Source: Setaria digitata (taxonomy: Eukaryota > Nematoda > Chromadorea > Rhabditida > Setariidae). From it: DNA of 64,000 bases. Location of the stretch: NCBI GenBank assembly GCA_003640385.1, contig RCAB01000074.1, positions 1 through 64,000 on the forward strand, written 5' to 3'. Made by a program: the position numbers and the translations under genes. Shown one piece after another: positions 51,701 to 64,000 of this stretch; positions within the stretch are counted from its first letter, which is position 1; each line of letters begins with the position of its first letter. Below the pieces are notes generated by a model that saw nothing but the letters and a program-made list of their open reading frames with translations, searched no databases and was not told the DNA's origin.

Positions 51701-54700
51701 TTCTAAGGTCACGAATTGCATCAGTTTTGCTTCAATAAAAGAGCAGTGTTTGAACCTGCTTAAACAATTTCCGAATTTCTTCAAAGATGTAAAAAATGCA
51801 GAAGATATCTTTGCGTTACGATTTGCTGTACAAAGTGCTATACTTCTCGTCGACGAAGGTTTATTATGTATTACTTAAATGACGGTTAATTTTCTGTTAT
51901 TTGTATATCTTCAACAAAAAGATCCTTAACTAATGTTTTATAGATACCGGAAACAAGCTTACTCAATTTGACAGGGAACTGAGCAAAAGTAAAATGCGTT
52001 TTGAATGGCTGAACAGTCGTTTTGTTGATGCATTTATCAATGGTCATTGGATTCTAATTAAGAATGTCAACTGTTGCAGGTCACTTTTTGTTAATTATTT
52101 GGTTCAGGCTATCCCATGTTTTACTTCCTAAAGCTTTTTTTTTCTTCAGTGCAGCAGTATTGGATCGATTGAATGCTTGTTTGGAAAACAACAGGGAACT
52201 GAATTTACAGGAGTGCGGTGATGCTAATTCTGTCGTGAAAGCGCACAATAATTTCCGGTGACTGTTTATAATATTATTTTGCTTGCCGATTATATGTGAA
52301 ATTAAGGGATAAAAGTGTTTTCAATCCTTTTTATTTTATTTTCTGATTCATATTTTCAGCTTGTGATTTCTTTCAAATTTTAATCTCTTTCATAAATTCA
52401 GAGTATTTTTCACTATGGATGAGGATTATGGAGGAGTATCGCGTGCTATGCGTAATCGTTCTGTAGAATTATATTTACTTCCTAATAGTTGCACTTGGTT
52501 CAATGTAGAACAAGATATGATGGTATGACTTATTTTCCAACCTGTTTATCATATTTCGTTTTCGAAGCAGGAAAATAAGGATTTCTTCATTGCTTTTAAC
52601 TATAGTTTACTCTTCTACCGCGTTAATAGTTAACTGTTTTAAGAATGTGGTAATGAACACGGAAAACCAAAATATTCTTCAAATTGCACCGGCAGTGAAG
52701 CAAGCATGCCAACAACTTTCTTGTTGGGAATTGTTGAAGTTGAAGATGCTTTTGAAAGGAGGTGATATTAATTTTGAAAGTGCAATAAAGGTCAGCTATA
52801 ATTTTAACGTTTATTAGAAATACTCATATTGGTTCTTGTAATTCTAAGAAATATATCTTTCGAATTCACTTTTCAGAAAAACGGCGTATATTTTGCGAAT
52901 CAAATTTAAAAAAGGAAGTGGTTTGAAACTCTATGATGAATAAATCATTCATCTTACAATTTCAGCATTTCAAGATAACTGTGGATGAGAAAACCGTGGA
53001 AATCGATGAAAATAATGAAAAAACTTTCATCGTTTATCCTCTCGTAGACGCTAATTTTTTTACCAAGTACAGGAAGTGGAAAATTTTGGTTTGGTCTTAT
53101 GTAAGCCGCCATGATTGGATTCTTGGTATTCTATGGGCTGCATTATCCATCTCGTTCAAAGATTTGGAAGTTAAAAATATAATCGGATTATTCAATTGTT
53201 CAGGTGATTTATTTTCTCATTGAAATTTTTAAAAATTATACATATAATATTTCAGATCTCTATGTTTAATGCCTCTTCAGTTACTTTTTTTAGAGTTGTC
53301 TTCAGGTATGCATAGTAATTTTTCAAATTTCTGTATTTTAGTAAACTTCTAGATGAATATAAGTTGACGCTGTTTTCTTCAGATAAGAAAGCAAAAGAGG
53401 AAGTTATTGAAGTTATCCAAAATATGGAACAAAATGAGACGTTAGATTACGACGAACGCTTTGATGGTTCTCCAATATTGCGCATTACTAAACCTCCAGA
53501 GACATATTTGAATCATGACAGGTATAATTGTGGATTTAAATTACTTAATTCGATCATTCCACAAAGTAAAAAAACAAGCATTATTTATGGCATCTTTCGT
53601 TGCTATTGTCGAAACAAAGCAGATTTTTTTTTTTTCAGGATGAATTCCATATATTGAGAGATTTTGTGTCTTAACCGAATTGAAGTGCTCCAAAAAAGAT
53701 AATATAAATAATAATGAAATAGTATACCACATTTTTACTAATTAAGAGTCCAATTTGGAATTTTATTGTAATTTCTTCAAAGAAATATTTTTTCCGAAGG
53801 TTTCTTTCTCCAAGAAAATATGCCAAAAAGTGATTTTCAGGTTTATCATTCGAATGTGCACTTTCTGGGCAAAGTCTAATCTGGACAAAATTTCAATTGA
53901 AAAAGAATCCGCCATTGATATGAGCAATCTTTTTGCTAAAAGTTAGTTGAGGATTTGGATATAAGTAGCGTTTGAGATATTTCCAAGGTTTTTGTGAACT
54001 ATTTCGTGACCTGCTTAGTTATCTTACGATGTGCATCACTTTTCACATTATTTAACAGTAAGATATCTGGACGGCATACTCAATTGAAGTGTAGGATATC
54101 TAGATTAGCACTTGATAGACTTCGATGAATCAAAAGAAGAGGAAGTTGTAAAATGGTCGAAATTTTTAGGAAAGATTCGAAGTGATCAACTCCCTTCAAC
54201 TGCAATTTCGCATTTAAAGGAATTGCTTGATGAAATATATGTGTGCATTACAAAGTTTTCACCAGTGGACCATGGAGTTTTGAGTGCATGCTTAGTAATT
54301 TTTTAATTTTAATTTATATTTTCTTTCTTTACTGCTATGACATGAATGGTTTAGTGGATCAGTATGAATAAAAATTTAGTTAAGTACTGTAAACGGTAAG
54401 GGTAAAGAATAAATTACTGAAATTTAATGAATAGATTGTATATTGATAGACCAGTGTCAGGAACAAGAAAAGATAATGTGTTAATCTAATTTGTAAGAAA
54501 TGGTGTGGATCTTATGGTACCGCAGTAAGCTGACTTTCTGGATTTAATGTATGTTTTACGAAGCAAATAATTTAAATTTTATTCAGACTCTTTGGAATGT
54601 TGTCCTTTTCGTAGAAGCATGCTATCGGCAAATGGATATACGAAGTGCATGTGCACCACTACATCTCATATGGCAGCAGTTGAATGATCTTTCATATTTC

Positions 54701-57700
54701 AAGATATGGAAGAAGTAAATTTTTGAAAGATTCTCTAAATTATTTTAAAATGTTTAGATTTTCATTTTCTGACGTGATCAGTTATATCCATGTGAATTAG
54801 GTGGTTAAAACGACTCAGAAATAACTGGATAATTTGCTTCTAGAGGAGAAGGGGATGTTTGGATGGTGTATTGTTAAAAGTGTGGCATAGTAGTTGCAAC
54901 GCCAAGGTTCAATTTCGGTAATACTTCTGTGAATTAATAAATGGGCGATGATGGTGCATGGGTAATTTGCGTCTGAAATTGCTGATGTAAACTGTTACTT
55001 TAGACTGAGCCTTTTTATACGCCAAAGAATCACTCAGCTGTTAAAACGTGGCATGAAGGAGAACCCAAAATGGTTTTGTGTTAAATGTAAATGGTTCTGT
55101 ACGGAAGTGTTTCAGAAGCTGCTAACATTGATGATTTCAGATGGTCAGCTGGCTTATGTCGCGTTGCAAATGCTGTCGATGAGGTATGGATGATCGATAA
55201 AGAAGAATCAGAGTGTTACGCGATTTTCTACAAGCGGTGCAACTTCTTTGAAACCTTCACGAGCTATAGCGAGTGGAGAAAGGTTCTTATACATTTGTTT
55301 CATGTTTGAAAGTAAAATTACTCCTTTTTTTGCAAGAGATTGTCTTCAAACACTGCAGCAGACAAGGGAAGATAGAGTTTTTAAATGAAAGAGATTTTAA
55401 GGTTATTTTAAAGGTACTTCATTTTAATGTTGCAGTATGAAGAGAAGCTGAAGGATGTGACTTTAAACAGTGCCGTATTGGGTAACGAAAACAATTCATC
55501 AGAACAAGCTGACGACCAAACTGAAAAATCTCACGCCAGCAGGAGTGTTTTAAACATATCAGTTAAATTAATGAAGGACATTTGTTGTGGTTTCGCTGTT
55601 TTAAACAGTCATAATGGAAAACAGGTGATTACTGATTGTGATTTCAAGGATATAAAAAGTGAACCAGTTGAGGGAAGGGAAATATGGTTTTATAATCGTG
55701 TTACGACTTTCTTACCGGTTTCTGGTTGAATATGAACAATTAATGCGTGCTTTATTAAGGACATTAGTTAAATATTACGATGTGAAAATACAGTGATTGG
55801 TTGTGCGCGACTGATTTTATCGTGAATAGATTTTGTCATTTTAATTATTCCAGATACTAAATGATTTATTATTAATCTCATCACGTTCTCCTGCTGATCT
55901 TTGCCGTTTGGCATGGTTAAATATTAAGGATGAAAATTGGTCGGAGGTAGCATTTTTCACTCAATATCTCTGCTCGAATTTCGCTGTTGAAGAGATCTCA
56001 ACTGCATGTAAAGTTAGTAGAACTTTTTGCGTAATTAGCTATATTTTTATATATATGATTGCTTTTCAAAATGAGATCCAAGTCATATTATTTAAGGAGC
56101 AAAAGAATGCTGTTGTTATTGTTGCCCTTTAAGATCCATTTGGATGTGTGGAAATACTTCCTAATATTCAGTAAGGAAAGCAGGTGCAGAATTTAGATAG
56201 AGTAACCGGTGTTGTGATTCAGTTATTAGTCGTGATATTGACATTTGATTTTGCTATTATAATGAAAATTTTTTTCTAGAATATTGATCTAGCCTGGCTT
56301 ACTTTGGGTACAGAATTGTTTTCATCAGTGTGGCGTTCGATAGATTTTCAAATGTCGTTACACAAAGTTACGTTGGGACAACTTGCAGATTTTCCCATTC
56401 AGCGGAAGCATTTATGTATTTATTTCTGGAAGATTGGAGTTCATTTGAAGTCACTTAAATTGAAATACAGGTTAGTTTGATTTTCATCTCTAGTACTTTA
56501 TTCGCAGTGATTTTCAAATTCGCAAAAATTCAGTATTTCTCCCTGTGCAGCATATGCAGAAATTCGGCCACAAAATATATGGTTATGGAGTTCGATATTT
56601 GTTCGATATTATGCAGAAGTTACCATTATTTATTTTTATTGGAGTACAGTCTAAGACATTCATCTGAGAGACTAAATGCAGTCTAACAAGCATTATGTAT
56701 TCAACGGTCGGAAGTTCACAACGGAAGGAACAACTGAGCAATCTAACTGGCTGGTAGAGATTTTCAAGAAGGGATGGATTTTAGGAGGCATTATGGTGTG
56801 GTAAATTTTATAAAAGTAGTGGAATTTATGTGTCCCTGTAATTATTGACCGGTTATATGATATGTATGAAATGGATTGTTCCAGAGAAAGGCTTCTGAAT
56901 GTGACTGTTCGCTTGGAGTCACTACTAGGATCATCATCGCCATCATCATTTTTTAATAATTCATCACTGAACGTCAACCTGTCTAGTTTAATGCGACGAC
57001 TGGAAATAGCCGCATGTGCGTTACTACCATTATCGGTTCCAGCAAAGAATTGCATTGATCCAGTAATAAAAGATGAAATGAATTTCAATTATTTAACAAA
57101 TAAGGTAACCATCATCAGCACAGTCTGTATCCACTAAGAATAAATTCGAAGATTAGAAACTGTAAAGTTTTTCTTTTTTTTTTTTATGCTTTGGAACACT
57201 TTTTCTTTTTGTAAAATTTTTCCGATTTATTGTTTCAAAGCGTTCCGTTGTTTAATTTTAGAAAAAATTGGTTGAGAATATCCTTGGCGTATTGCAATCC
57301 TATCAAGGAGTAGTCAGCGGTCAAACAAATTTGACGTTATTTTCAAATTCCAAACATCCTTTCATTGATAGTCTCTTAAGTACGTATAATTCTGTGATTG
57401 ATGAAGTAGAAAAATGTATACAAAGTGCAGCTTGCTTTCGTCCTCGATATACAGATGTAAGTTTTACAGTCTTTAAAATTGAGTTTCAGTTTCATCATTT
57501 AGTATTGCAGAGCCATCGTATTTTTTGTTTTGTTATTTAAGAGAATTATAGACGGTATATTTTTCTTACTTTGTTTTTGACTTATAAAAATTCCCCACAT
57601 CAAGCCATCTTTCTCCTGAACCATGATATCACATATGTATTTCACGCCACCTGCTTGATTCATAAATTACTCGTTCTCCAGTTCTCCATTTACTCTTCTG

Positions 57701-60700
57701 CCTCGTTTCCGCTTTCCTCCGGATCCTCAGATCGCTAAAAGATATTCAGAGAAGGTCATCAAATTTTACATTCATGCATTATGGAAATTTTAATTCTGTG
57801 GTTTTCTTCAAAAGGATTGTTTTTTTAGAACTTATTGTATATTTTAAAATTAAGCCAAAATATTTGTTTTCAGTTCCCATCATTGGTGCTAGTATTGAAT
57901 TCCTTCGTGAGAACAGTTCTGGAACAGCATCGTACATTTTCCTTTATCGATCTAGATCATTTAGATGTATTGTCGAACGAAAATATTCGAATGACAGTGG
58001 CACAGATGAATGGCTTTTTGGCACTGATCCAGTCATTTCATAGCGTATGTTTTTAACTGTTTAGAACTAAAAACTGGTAATTTCAGTTGTAATGATATGT
58101 CCACACTGTTATTGATTCATACCAAAATGGTTTTTGTCGTTTTCCTTTTTTTTTCTTTTTTTCAGAGAACGTTCCTTGAATATAGCGCTTTCCCGGATAT
58201 CATCTGCCCGTTCTTCACGTTTCTAAATGTTTTGGTAGCAACAGTTTCGTACAAACGTTTCCATTTGATTGAACTTCTAAATTTACGGAATTTAGTTGCT
58301 TCTTGCAATTTTCCATCTGACTTTGGGGTAAATTTCACCTTTGAGTTCAAGAAAGAAATAAAACCTCGATCTAAATAAGTGAATGAAACTTATTCACCGT
58401 AGGAAATATAGACCATATGGTAATAAAGGTTCATTTGAGAATTTTTCTTTGGTCAGCGTTAAAGTAGCAACCTTATATCAACACTGCAGTAAGGCAAAGT
58501 TATAAAATCGAATACATACAGAATCCTAATTAATGGTACAATAGGGGTGGGATAAAACGGAGAAGTGAAATAATGTGAAGGAACTCATCACTTCTTCACG
58601 GTAATAGACTACTGTAAATAGATTTTTGCAGATTAAATGGAACTATATCAATAATTCAATAGAAAGCGATATTTTGTATAGATGGTGTATCTCGGAGAAA
58701 ACAATAATGCCGAAAAGACTTCAAAAGGAATTAATTATTGTGTACCTACAGAAAAATAAACAAAACAAGAACTATTTCGGTTATAATGAAGAAGAAATTA
58801 TAGCTGAGGACATAACTTCATGGATTAGTAAGTAATATTGTGTTATTCAAAAGGTGATGGTTGCAAATGAAAAAACTAGTAATAATGCCAGTTCTTGACT
58901 TATCATGACTGAGATTTAGCTTCGGTACGAGCAAAAACTAGAATTTCAGATTAATTTGAATTATTTAGTCCATTGCTAGGATTTTTTACTAAAATTTAAT
59001 TTAGATATCCACCCGCTGAATTGTGTTATAACTCGTATGACTTATTAAACCAATGTTTTTCAGAAAGTGAATGGTCAAAATGGTTTCAAAATAATACGGA
59101 AAAACAAGAAAAGGCGTATATTTATCGAAAAAGGCTAAAGCATAGAGAGGGAAGGATTGATGAGGACGACATTAAGGTAAGGAATAGGAGATATTGAATA
59201 ATGAGAGAAGGAAGTCTTTAGAATAATTTGAAGTCTACTTTAGAGAATAAAAAGAAAATCTAGCGAATATATGTCTAGTTGTGGAAAACCAAGTCATTAA
59301 AGATTGATCTGCTTGGTTTTTCAGGTCCAGGAGTTGCTACCGGACTTCTCGATATCCACTGATGATCAGGAAATGCCTGATGAGTCAGCAGTTTCTGCTT
59401 CATCGACTCTCAATTTCATCAGTAGTGAAGATTTAGTAGAAATACTCCATTTATTGGTAGATGAAAAAGAAGTAGTTGATTGTGATGGATATATGGCTTT
59501 GGCATGGATTATGGATAAACTTTCGTCGTGTGGTCGTTTGAATGATATGGTGGATTCAAAAAATTTCGGTATTCTGCTAACGAATATTTTTTTAGGGATG
59601 CTAAAGCTTCTAAAAGAAAGTGCTAGACATTGTGAAAATTTAATTATGACCCATCCAGATTTGTTGTAGGGATCTCTTTATCTGTTTTTTTTTAATAACC
59701 TCCTTACTTTTGATCTTTGTTGTTTCTAGTTCCGTACTTAAATTCAGTTTTCTTTGATTTCGTAATTTAGTTTCTCATATTTCAGTTTACAATCTTCATG
59801 CGTTAAAGATGTTGGATTCTGACGAAAACACGCGGATTATCGATGTGTATAGAAAAAATAACCGATCAGAGTTGAGCAAATGTATCTTGGCCATTAAACC
59901 CCTAATAAAACGTATTCATTGGTTGAAGGAGAAATGGCCCGAAATGACAGTTCTAGACGGTATACTGCAGGTAATCTTTCATAGTTTTTGACTTTCATTA
60001 AAACATTATGTCTTATGCTGTGTTGTAGTAATTCAGATTAATTTATGGATAGTAATCTGCGTTAGTTTAGGCGATGAATTTTGCTTGATTTAATAGACAT
60101 TACTCAAGTATGTGGTGAAAAAATTTTAAGTGGCTTGAAATTAGAGTTGTGAAAAATTCCAAAGTAAATGAACAACCTGACTACAGTAACTGGTTGAGTT
60201 AAAGTTGAGCTAATGAACTCTAGTGATTTTCAGCGAGCCGAAAGGATATTGTGCACATCATTAGCATCCCCGCAGATGCAGTTTTCGGCACTTTTGGAAC
60301 GTCTGCTTGGCAAGTTTTGTAATTACTGTCGATTATGATGCTGTAGGCAATTTTCTTCATTCCGCCATTTTCCAGAGCGCGAAACCTTCTCCTGTTCATC
60401 ACTCATCCTTCATTACATTCTTTAGGATTATCTGATTAGCAATACTTCCTATTATCGGATTCATCAATAAGAAAACAAATCCAGAGAAATAACTTTTGTT
60501 GAAGAATAATGAACTACTTTTCAGCTGAAGCAGATCTATGGGAAAAAGTAGCTGATCGGAAGCACTCATTGGTGAATGAACTTGCGGAGTTACGGAATTT
60601 GTTGATAAATTGGCGAAAAATGGAAGTACTTTGTTGGGGCAATTTATTAGAACAAGTGCAGGTTAGTGGGTCTCATTTTCGCAGCCAAATTTTATTCAAG

Positions 60701-63700
60701 ATGTATTATGCTTGTATTGCATATTAAATATAATGTGCCAAATTTTCGGAAAATTTTAAATAGAGTCACTGTATTCGTCATATCTTTTATTTATTAACTT
60801 TTTCAAAGTAATATGAAAGAATATAAAAAATAGAATATTCGGATTTTTACAGCGTGAATTTTTCATCCATATAATTCCGGATGTTTAATTAAGTGATTGA
60901 AAAATGATTGCTTATAGACTGATTGTCGTGGACATGCATTGTTACTCTCCTGGCCACTTTTCGAAGCACTTGACAGGAAAGATAAAGGTGACGATGAAAT
61001 TTTGGCAATGACAATTGAGTGGATACAAAATTCGACCATTATTGACTTTAAAGCTCGATTAATGACTGCTGAGTTGCTTATCAAATTTCTCACACTCTCT
61101 AAGGAATTTGTGAGGGTTAAATTATGTCAGCGTTTGAAATCAGTGGTCGCATACTTCCGACAATTTGATGCTGTAAGTTCGCCTCATCTTCTGCTTATTT
61201 CAACTAAAAGTTCTAAAGCACTACTGCTGTTATATATGCTAGTTTTTTGAGGTGAAAAATTTTTGAGAAATACTCTGAAACTGTAGGGTATATTAGAATG
61301 AGATATATAGGTATATCAGACTTTAAAGTAGCAGAATCAGCAGCCAGCTCCTTTTACTTTTTTCTTAAGATGTGAAAGAGAAAGATGTGTGGTGGAAGTT
61401 GAAGGAGTGTTCGCCATGGGATTTTGAAGAGCATCTTCAGCATGATTGGGAGGAAATTGGGGTATTCCGATAGAGGTGACTGTGTCAGCTAATTGAGATT
61501 GAATTAAAAATGCAAAAAACTAACCTTGTGTCGGATTTTATTTCTTCAATAATTAGTTGGTTTAGACTTTTAGCACTTAAAATATGGTCTTTCCTTCTAA
61601 CGAAATGTGTATTTTGGTGGCTACTATTGCTCTGAGAATTTACTTATTTAACTTCTCTGTTTTTAAAAACGATTCTGGTCGTAGAGTTTTATTGTCACTC
61701 TTAACTAACTGGAGTTTTATTCTCAAGAAAAAAAAAAACAGATTTGTATGAAATAGAATTCCTTATTTCACCAGTTAATTCATGTGATTAAATTTTGCGA
61801 TTAAGCTACTAGAAATTTTAAATTGTCATGTTCGGATAAATTTATGCTTCAGATAATTGAAAGGAAGCTAGCTACCCAAAAGGAACCGACGGAAAAGCAG
61901 TTGCACGACTTTGTAAAAATCATGAAATATAATGATTTGAATTTATGGAGTGTAAAAATGTCAGCTCAGAAAGCTCATAAGCAGTTGTTTCGTCTCCTGA
62001 AGGAATTCAGATTATCCGGTAGTGAGTTGATTGCTCCCCTGCTTGATGAAATTCCACCTATGTTATCAACGATGGAACATATTAATGAAGTGATATTTGC
62101 TAGCGATCGATTAATATCATGTAATGATTTCTATGCGAAGCGAGCGCTTAATTTAACTCTAGAAATTGCAACACATTTGAATGGTATTCGTTTGAAAGAT
62201 GTGCAAGAGGTAAGTCTTGTAATATGGAAGATTTTGGAATAGGGCATTTACTTCGAATCTTCCTTTATGATGTAATATCAATTCTGTTACTGTTAGAATC
62301 GTTCGGATCCATGTAGCTTTTTTCCAATTTTTAGGGATTCGTTCAAATATCCTGTAATTAAATTAATATATATATATTAGTATATATATATATATGCATT
62401 ACTGTTTCCTAATACAAATTAATAACCAAATTTCCTTTTCTTATTTTATATTCCTCTCGATTTCTGTTTCCCTCATTATACCAAAATTTCAGTTAACAGA
62501 ATTTGCGAAATGTTGCAACGATCTTATTTGCAAAGAAATCCAATATGAGGGTGACGATTTCGAAAAGGAAAAGCAGCAAGGTCGTTCTTTGAGTGAGCGA
62601 CAAAAGGTTTGCATATTTTTTATTTAAAATAATGTCTGATTATATACCAAATGGATGAAATGTATGGAAGAGAACTTGCTTTGTTATAAGGACAAAGTAT
62701 AACAGTGCAAGAAGATGCTTTGTATTGAAGAGCATATTTCCACCGTAAAAAATATTTCCCGACATATTTGTTAAAATACAATGGACATACTCCTGGTCTT
62801 GCAGTGTTGCTTTAATTATTTTAAAAGACGCTGGCATAGATTGCAACACTGATATAAACGATTTTCAAACCTCCCTTAAATTCATTCACTGTTTTTAGGC
62901 GGTTGCACGCTTGTTCAGAGATAGTGCTGCACTTGGTCTGAATAGTCGAAAAGGCTTGAGAGTTAATGCGGAACAGCTAACTGCTGATATTGTTGCTGGA
63001 ATGGCGCAAGGTGATACTATGCTGATGAAGGTTTGTCAAATGACATTTTAAGTTATAAAGAGAAGCTAGAATGGTGAAGGAAGGAGAAAGGTGAGATTTT
63101 GTTTGTGTCAAGTAGTAATGATCTCAGTCTCGGAGAAAATTGGTGTTCCTCTAAGAAAATGCTAAATTCTGTTGGTTTACCTTCGTTATTTTTTTACGCA
63201 TAAAGACACTGCGATTAATGTATTCTTACTCGTACGATTCATTTAGGTAGTGTGTAAACTCTCCATTAATGTAAGCAAGCATAATTTGCTCCGTTTTTTT
63301 TTTTGATAAATTTTAAAAATTTTAATTTACGTATTCTTTTTGTTGTTTATAATTCTATTTATACAGATTTTGGTATCATAATCCAATAAATTATGTGATT
63401 TACAGAAAAGGATTTATTCTTAATATATTTAATGTTTCATTTAGCTCATAAGGCATGGAGGGGCATCACGGAATATTGTACTAAAGAAATTCCACAAGCC
63501 AAGTGGTCAAATTGATGCTAAGACGATAAGCCATTTAAGAGGACTCACAGATTTCATCCTGAATGAGCTGAATTCATACTGTCAGATTATAACATCCGTC
63601 AGAGAAACACTAAAGAAAATGGAAAATGCCAAGAATATGTTGATAAATTATCTGGAAAACATTAAGGTACATATATGTTATCTATGTTCAGAAAAATTTC

Positions 63701-64000
63701 TCCGTCTTGAAAAAGACTGGGACTCTTGTTTAACTGAAGTCTGATATCTGATTAACGCTGTTTTTTTCTTTTTGTTTAGGATTTAAAGCAACCTTATTTA
63801 TACGGCCAGCAGTGGCTGGGTCGTCTACAGCGGTCGAAACATTTGATGATGAAATTTGATTCACTTTTGAAATTTATGAGGACGAAACTTGAAAATGCTC
63901 CTGAGAATGATGCGAATTTCGAAGAGAAAGAGGTTTGTATCGTGATTTTGTTTTTGAAAACGCTGTTAGCAGCATTCTGTGTTGTAGAATCATTAAAGAA
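39796..64000 (+). CDS. mdn-1: Midasin (MDN1/Rea1), C-terminal part beyond window
   Basis: Midasin is a dynein-like nuclear ATPase whose AAA ring and long linker pull assembly factors off pre-60S ribosomes through a C-terminal MIDAS domain. The window holds the start, six AAA modules and much of the helical linker in more than 50 exons; the acidic region and MIDAS are past the right edge. The start ATG follows an in-frame TGA. The first exon (39796-40010) encodes only 72 residues with a KLKKTKRRKRK patch and joins directly in phase 0 to the exon with GPIGCGKTS at 40471. Human midasin has several hundred residues before this point, so the N-terminal region is much reduced here. Linker motifs match human midasin in order: DFRWSAGLCRVA (55.1 kb), WSKWFQNN (59.1 kb), NWRKMEVLCWGN (60.6 kb), FVKIMKYNDLNLWSVK (61.9 kb) and RDSAALGLNSRKGL (62.9 kb). 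Two introns require GC donors. Confidence 0.93.
40471..42271 (+). other. mdn-1: Midasin AAA1 module
   Basis: Walker A is GPIGCGKTS at the exon start (40471), followed by DVPGEFCWKHSTFT. Walker B is IIVLEDIDCAP in the exon from 41242. The lid part follows in exons 41684-41908 and 41993-42271, the latter including DLLKACARIND, aligned with the SLRDLLNW region of human AAA1. The intron at about 41600-41665 carries a degenerate ATATCA-type repeat. Confidence 0.85.
41601..41665. repeat. Degenerate ATATCA repeat in a midasin intron
   Basis: Several imperfect copies of TATCA(A/C)TATCA-like units, some extended with AAAAAT, fill this part of the intron before the exon at 41684. Confidence 0.5.
42393..44142 (+). 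other. mdn-1: Midasin AAA2 module
   Basis: Walker A is GETGVGKTA near 42487; then VNLSQHSDSSDLIGGYKPV spans an intron. Walker B is LLVDEINLATPECL in the exon starting at 43398, with the sensor-1 region FACMNPANDIGKR and the arginine-finger stretch GIRSRFTEIF. The intron 43259-43397 uses a GC donor. The loop between the Walker B helix and RHPDFRLF is about 16 residues shorter than in human midasin. Confidence 0.88.
44435..45575 (+). other. mdn-1: Midasin AAA3 module
   Basis: GYWIEKGS introduces the module; Walker A is GETSCGKTA, then RINNHEHTDLQEYIGSY, Walker B ILDELNLAPTDVIEALNR (exon end 45092) and, after an intron with a GC donor, LLDDNRELFVSET and FATQNPVHTYAGRKRLS with the finger LLNRFVVL. 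The order and spacing are as in other midasins. Confidence 0.88.
45930..47825 (+). other. mdn-1: Midasin AAA4 module
   Basis: DGLITLRDLFRWGRRLAG closes the lid of AAA3 and leads to Walker A GETGCGKTT near 46651. Later exons give DFLGSLRPVGKG, FRWIDGVIVQAMKRG, Walker B LLIDEISLASDS (47.05 kb), VLERLNPLLEPSRSLFL and IIATMNPGGDYGKKE (about 47.2-47.34 kb), then LRNRFTEIWCPS from 47579. Confidence 0.88.
48935..48962 (+). repeat. Run of 28 T in a midasin intron
   Basis: An uninterrupted T run between the exons ending near 48695 and starting near 49095. Such runs are length-variable and prone to sequencing error. Confidence 0.9.
49095..50060 (+). other. mdn-1: Midasin AAA5 module
   Basis: Walker A GPPGCGKSS lies near 49140, followed by RLNLSEQTDLADLFG, FTWRDGPILHAIKTG, Walker B VLLDE split by an intron from MNLASQSVLEGLNACFDHR, and FACQNPCAQGGNRRKLPKS with the finger INRFTSV. 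The module is strongly conserved with human midasin. Confidence 0.9.
51319..52525 (+). other. mdn-1: Midasin AAA6 module, degenerate Walker B
   Basis: Walker A GKSGSGKST near 51400 is intact, followed by HLTSESDSLELLGSFEQ. The position of Walker B reads HWILIKNVNCC (about 52.05 kb), with neither Asp nor Glu of the usual DE pair; human midasin keeps an Asp there (MDNVN). Then come VLDRLNACLENNRELNL, FTMDEDYGGVSRAM and RNRSVELYL. ATP hydrolysis at this site is therefore unlikely. Confidence 0.82.
52580..64000 (+). other. mdn-1: Midasin linker-domain exons
   Basis: Small exons alternate with introns to the window end. Sequence is less conserved and helical, with Leu/Lys/Glu-rich segments. The last exons seen include QPYLYGQQWLGRLQRSKH (63.8 kb) and END(A)NFEEKE at 63.93 kb, where the acidic stretch may be about to start. 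The reading frame cannot be checked at every junction by eye. Confidence 0.7.
62365..62396. repeat. TA-dinucleotide repeat in a midasin intron
   Basis: Two TA runs separated by a short interruption, upstream of the exon at about 62.49 kb. Confidence 0.8.

Noticed and set aside
56693..57088. Minus-strand frame of 131 codons
   Set aside because: Antisense to a midasin linker exon (56.87-57.1 kb) with helical protein character on the plus strand.
1..64000. tRNA genes, CRISPR arrays, intact transposons or viral genes
   Set aside because: None seen: no convincing B-box with clover-leaf, no regular spaced repeats, no transposase, reverse transcriptase or capsid motifs by eye.

Overview
The window looks like nuclear DNA of a nematode. 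It is AT-rich, genes are split into many short exons by short GT...AG introns with T-rich tracts before the acceptor, and three genes are recognisable orthologues of C. elegans genes. The style fits a clade III / filarial genome, but that is inference; no species-specific marker was found. No bacterial operons, CRISPR arrays, rRNA, tRNA or intact transposons were seen. Gene models below were assembled by hand from splice sites and reading-frame phase, so exon edges are predictions.

Left part (1-12.4 kb): two minus-strand multi-exon genes for membrane proteins. One (74-1612, 5' end not found) is unassigned. The other (10771-8913, eight exons that close in phase, about 303 aa) resembles the Bax inhibitor-1/TMBIM fold. 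Between them lies about 7 kb in which no gene could be supported.

Middle part (12.4-30.3 kb), plus strand: a gene of about 40 exons for MEL-28/ELYS (12426-25819), the nucleoporin that links chromatin to the nuclear pore. It has an N-terminal beta-propeller, a helical domain, and a long basic Ser/Pro-rich tail encoded mostly by small phase-1 exons. Downstream is a compact six-exon gene (28580-30311, 196 aa) that appears to be a diverged copy of only the MEL-28 tail. This is the most interesting feature of the window. From 30.3 to 35.5 kb nothing is convincing apart from one doubtful minus-strand exon.

Right part (35.5-64 kb), plus strand: aos-1 (SUMO-activating enzyme subunit 1, SAE1) from 35501 to 38859, then the start and most of midasin (MDN1/Rea1), the giant six-AAA ATPase that remodels pre-60S ribosomes, from 39796 to beyond the right edge. 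AAA1-AAA6 and much of the helical linker are present; the acidic region and MIDAS domain lie outside. An N at 39174 between two near-identical 84-bp copies marks a probable assembly join. Four introns in three genes fit the protein frame only if GC...AG splicing is used.

Functionally, MEL-28 (pore assembly, chromosome segregation), AOS-1 (SUMO pathway) and midasin (ribosome export) are all nuclear housekeeping proteins. Nothing here shows co-regulation beyond shared strand.
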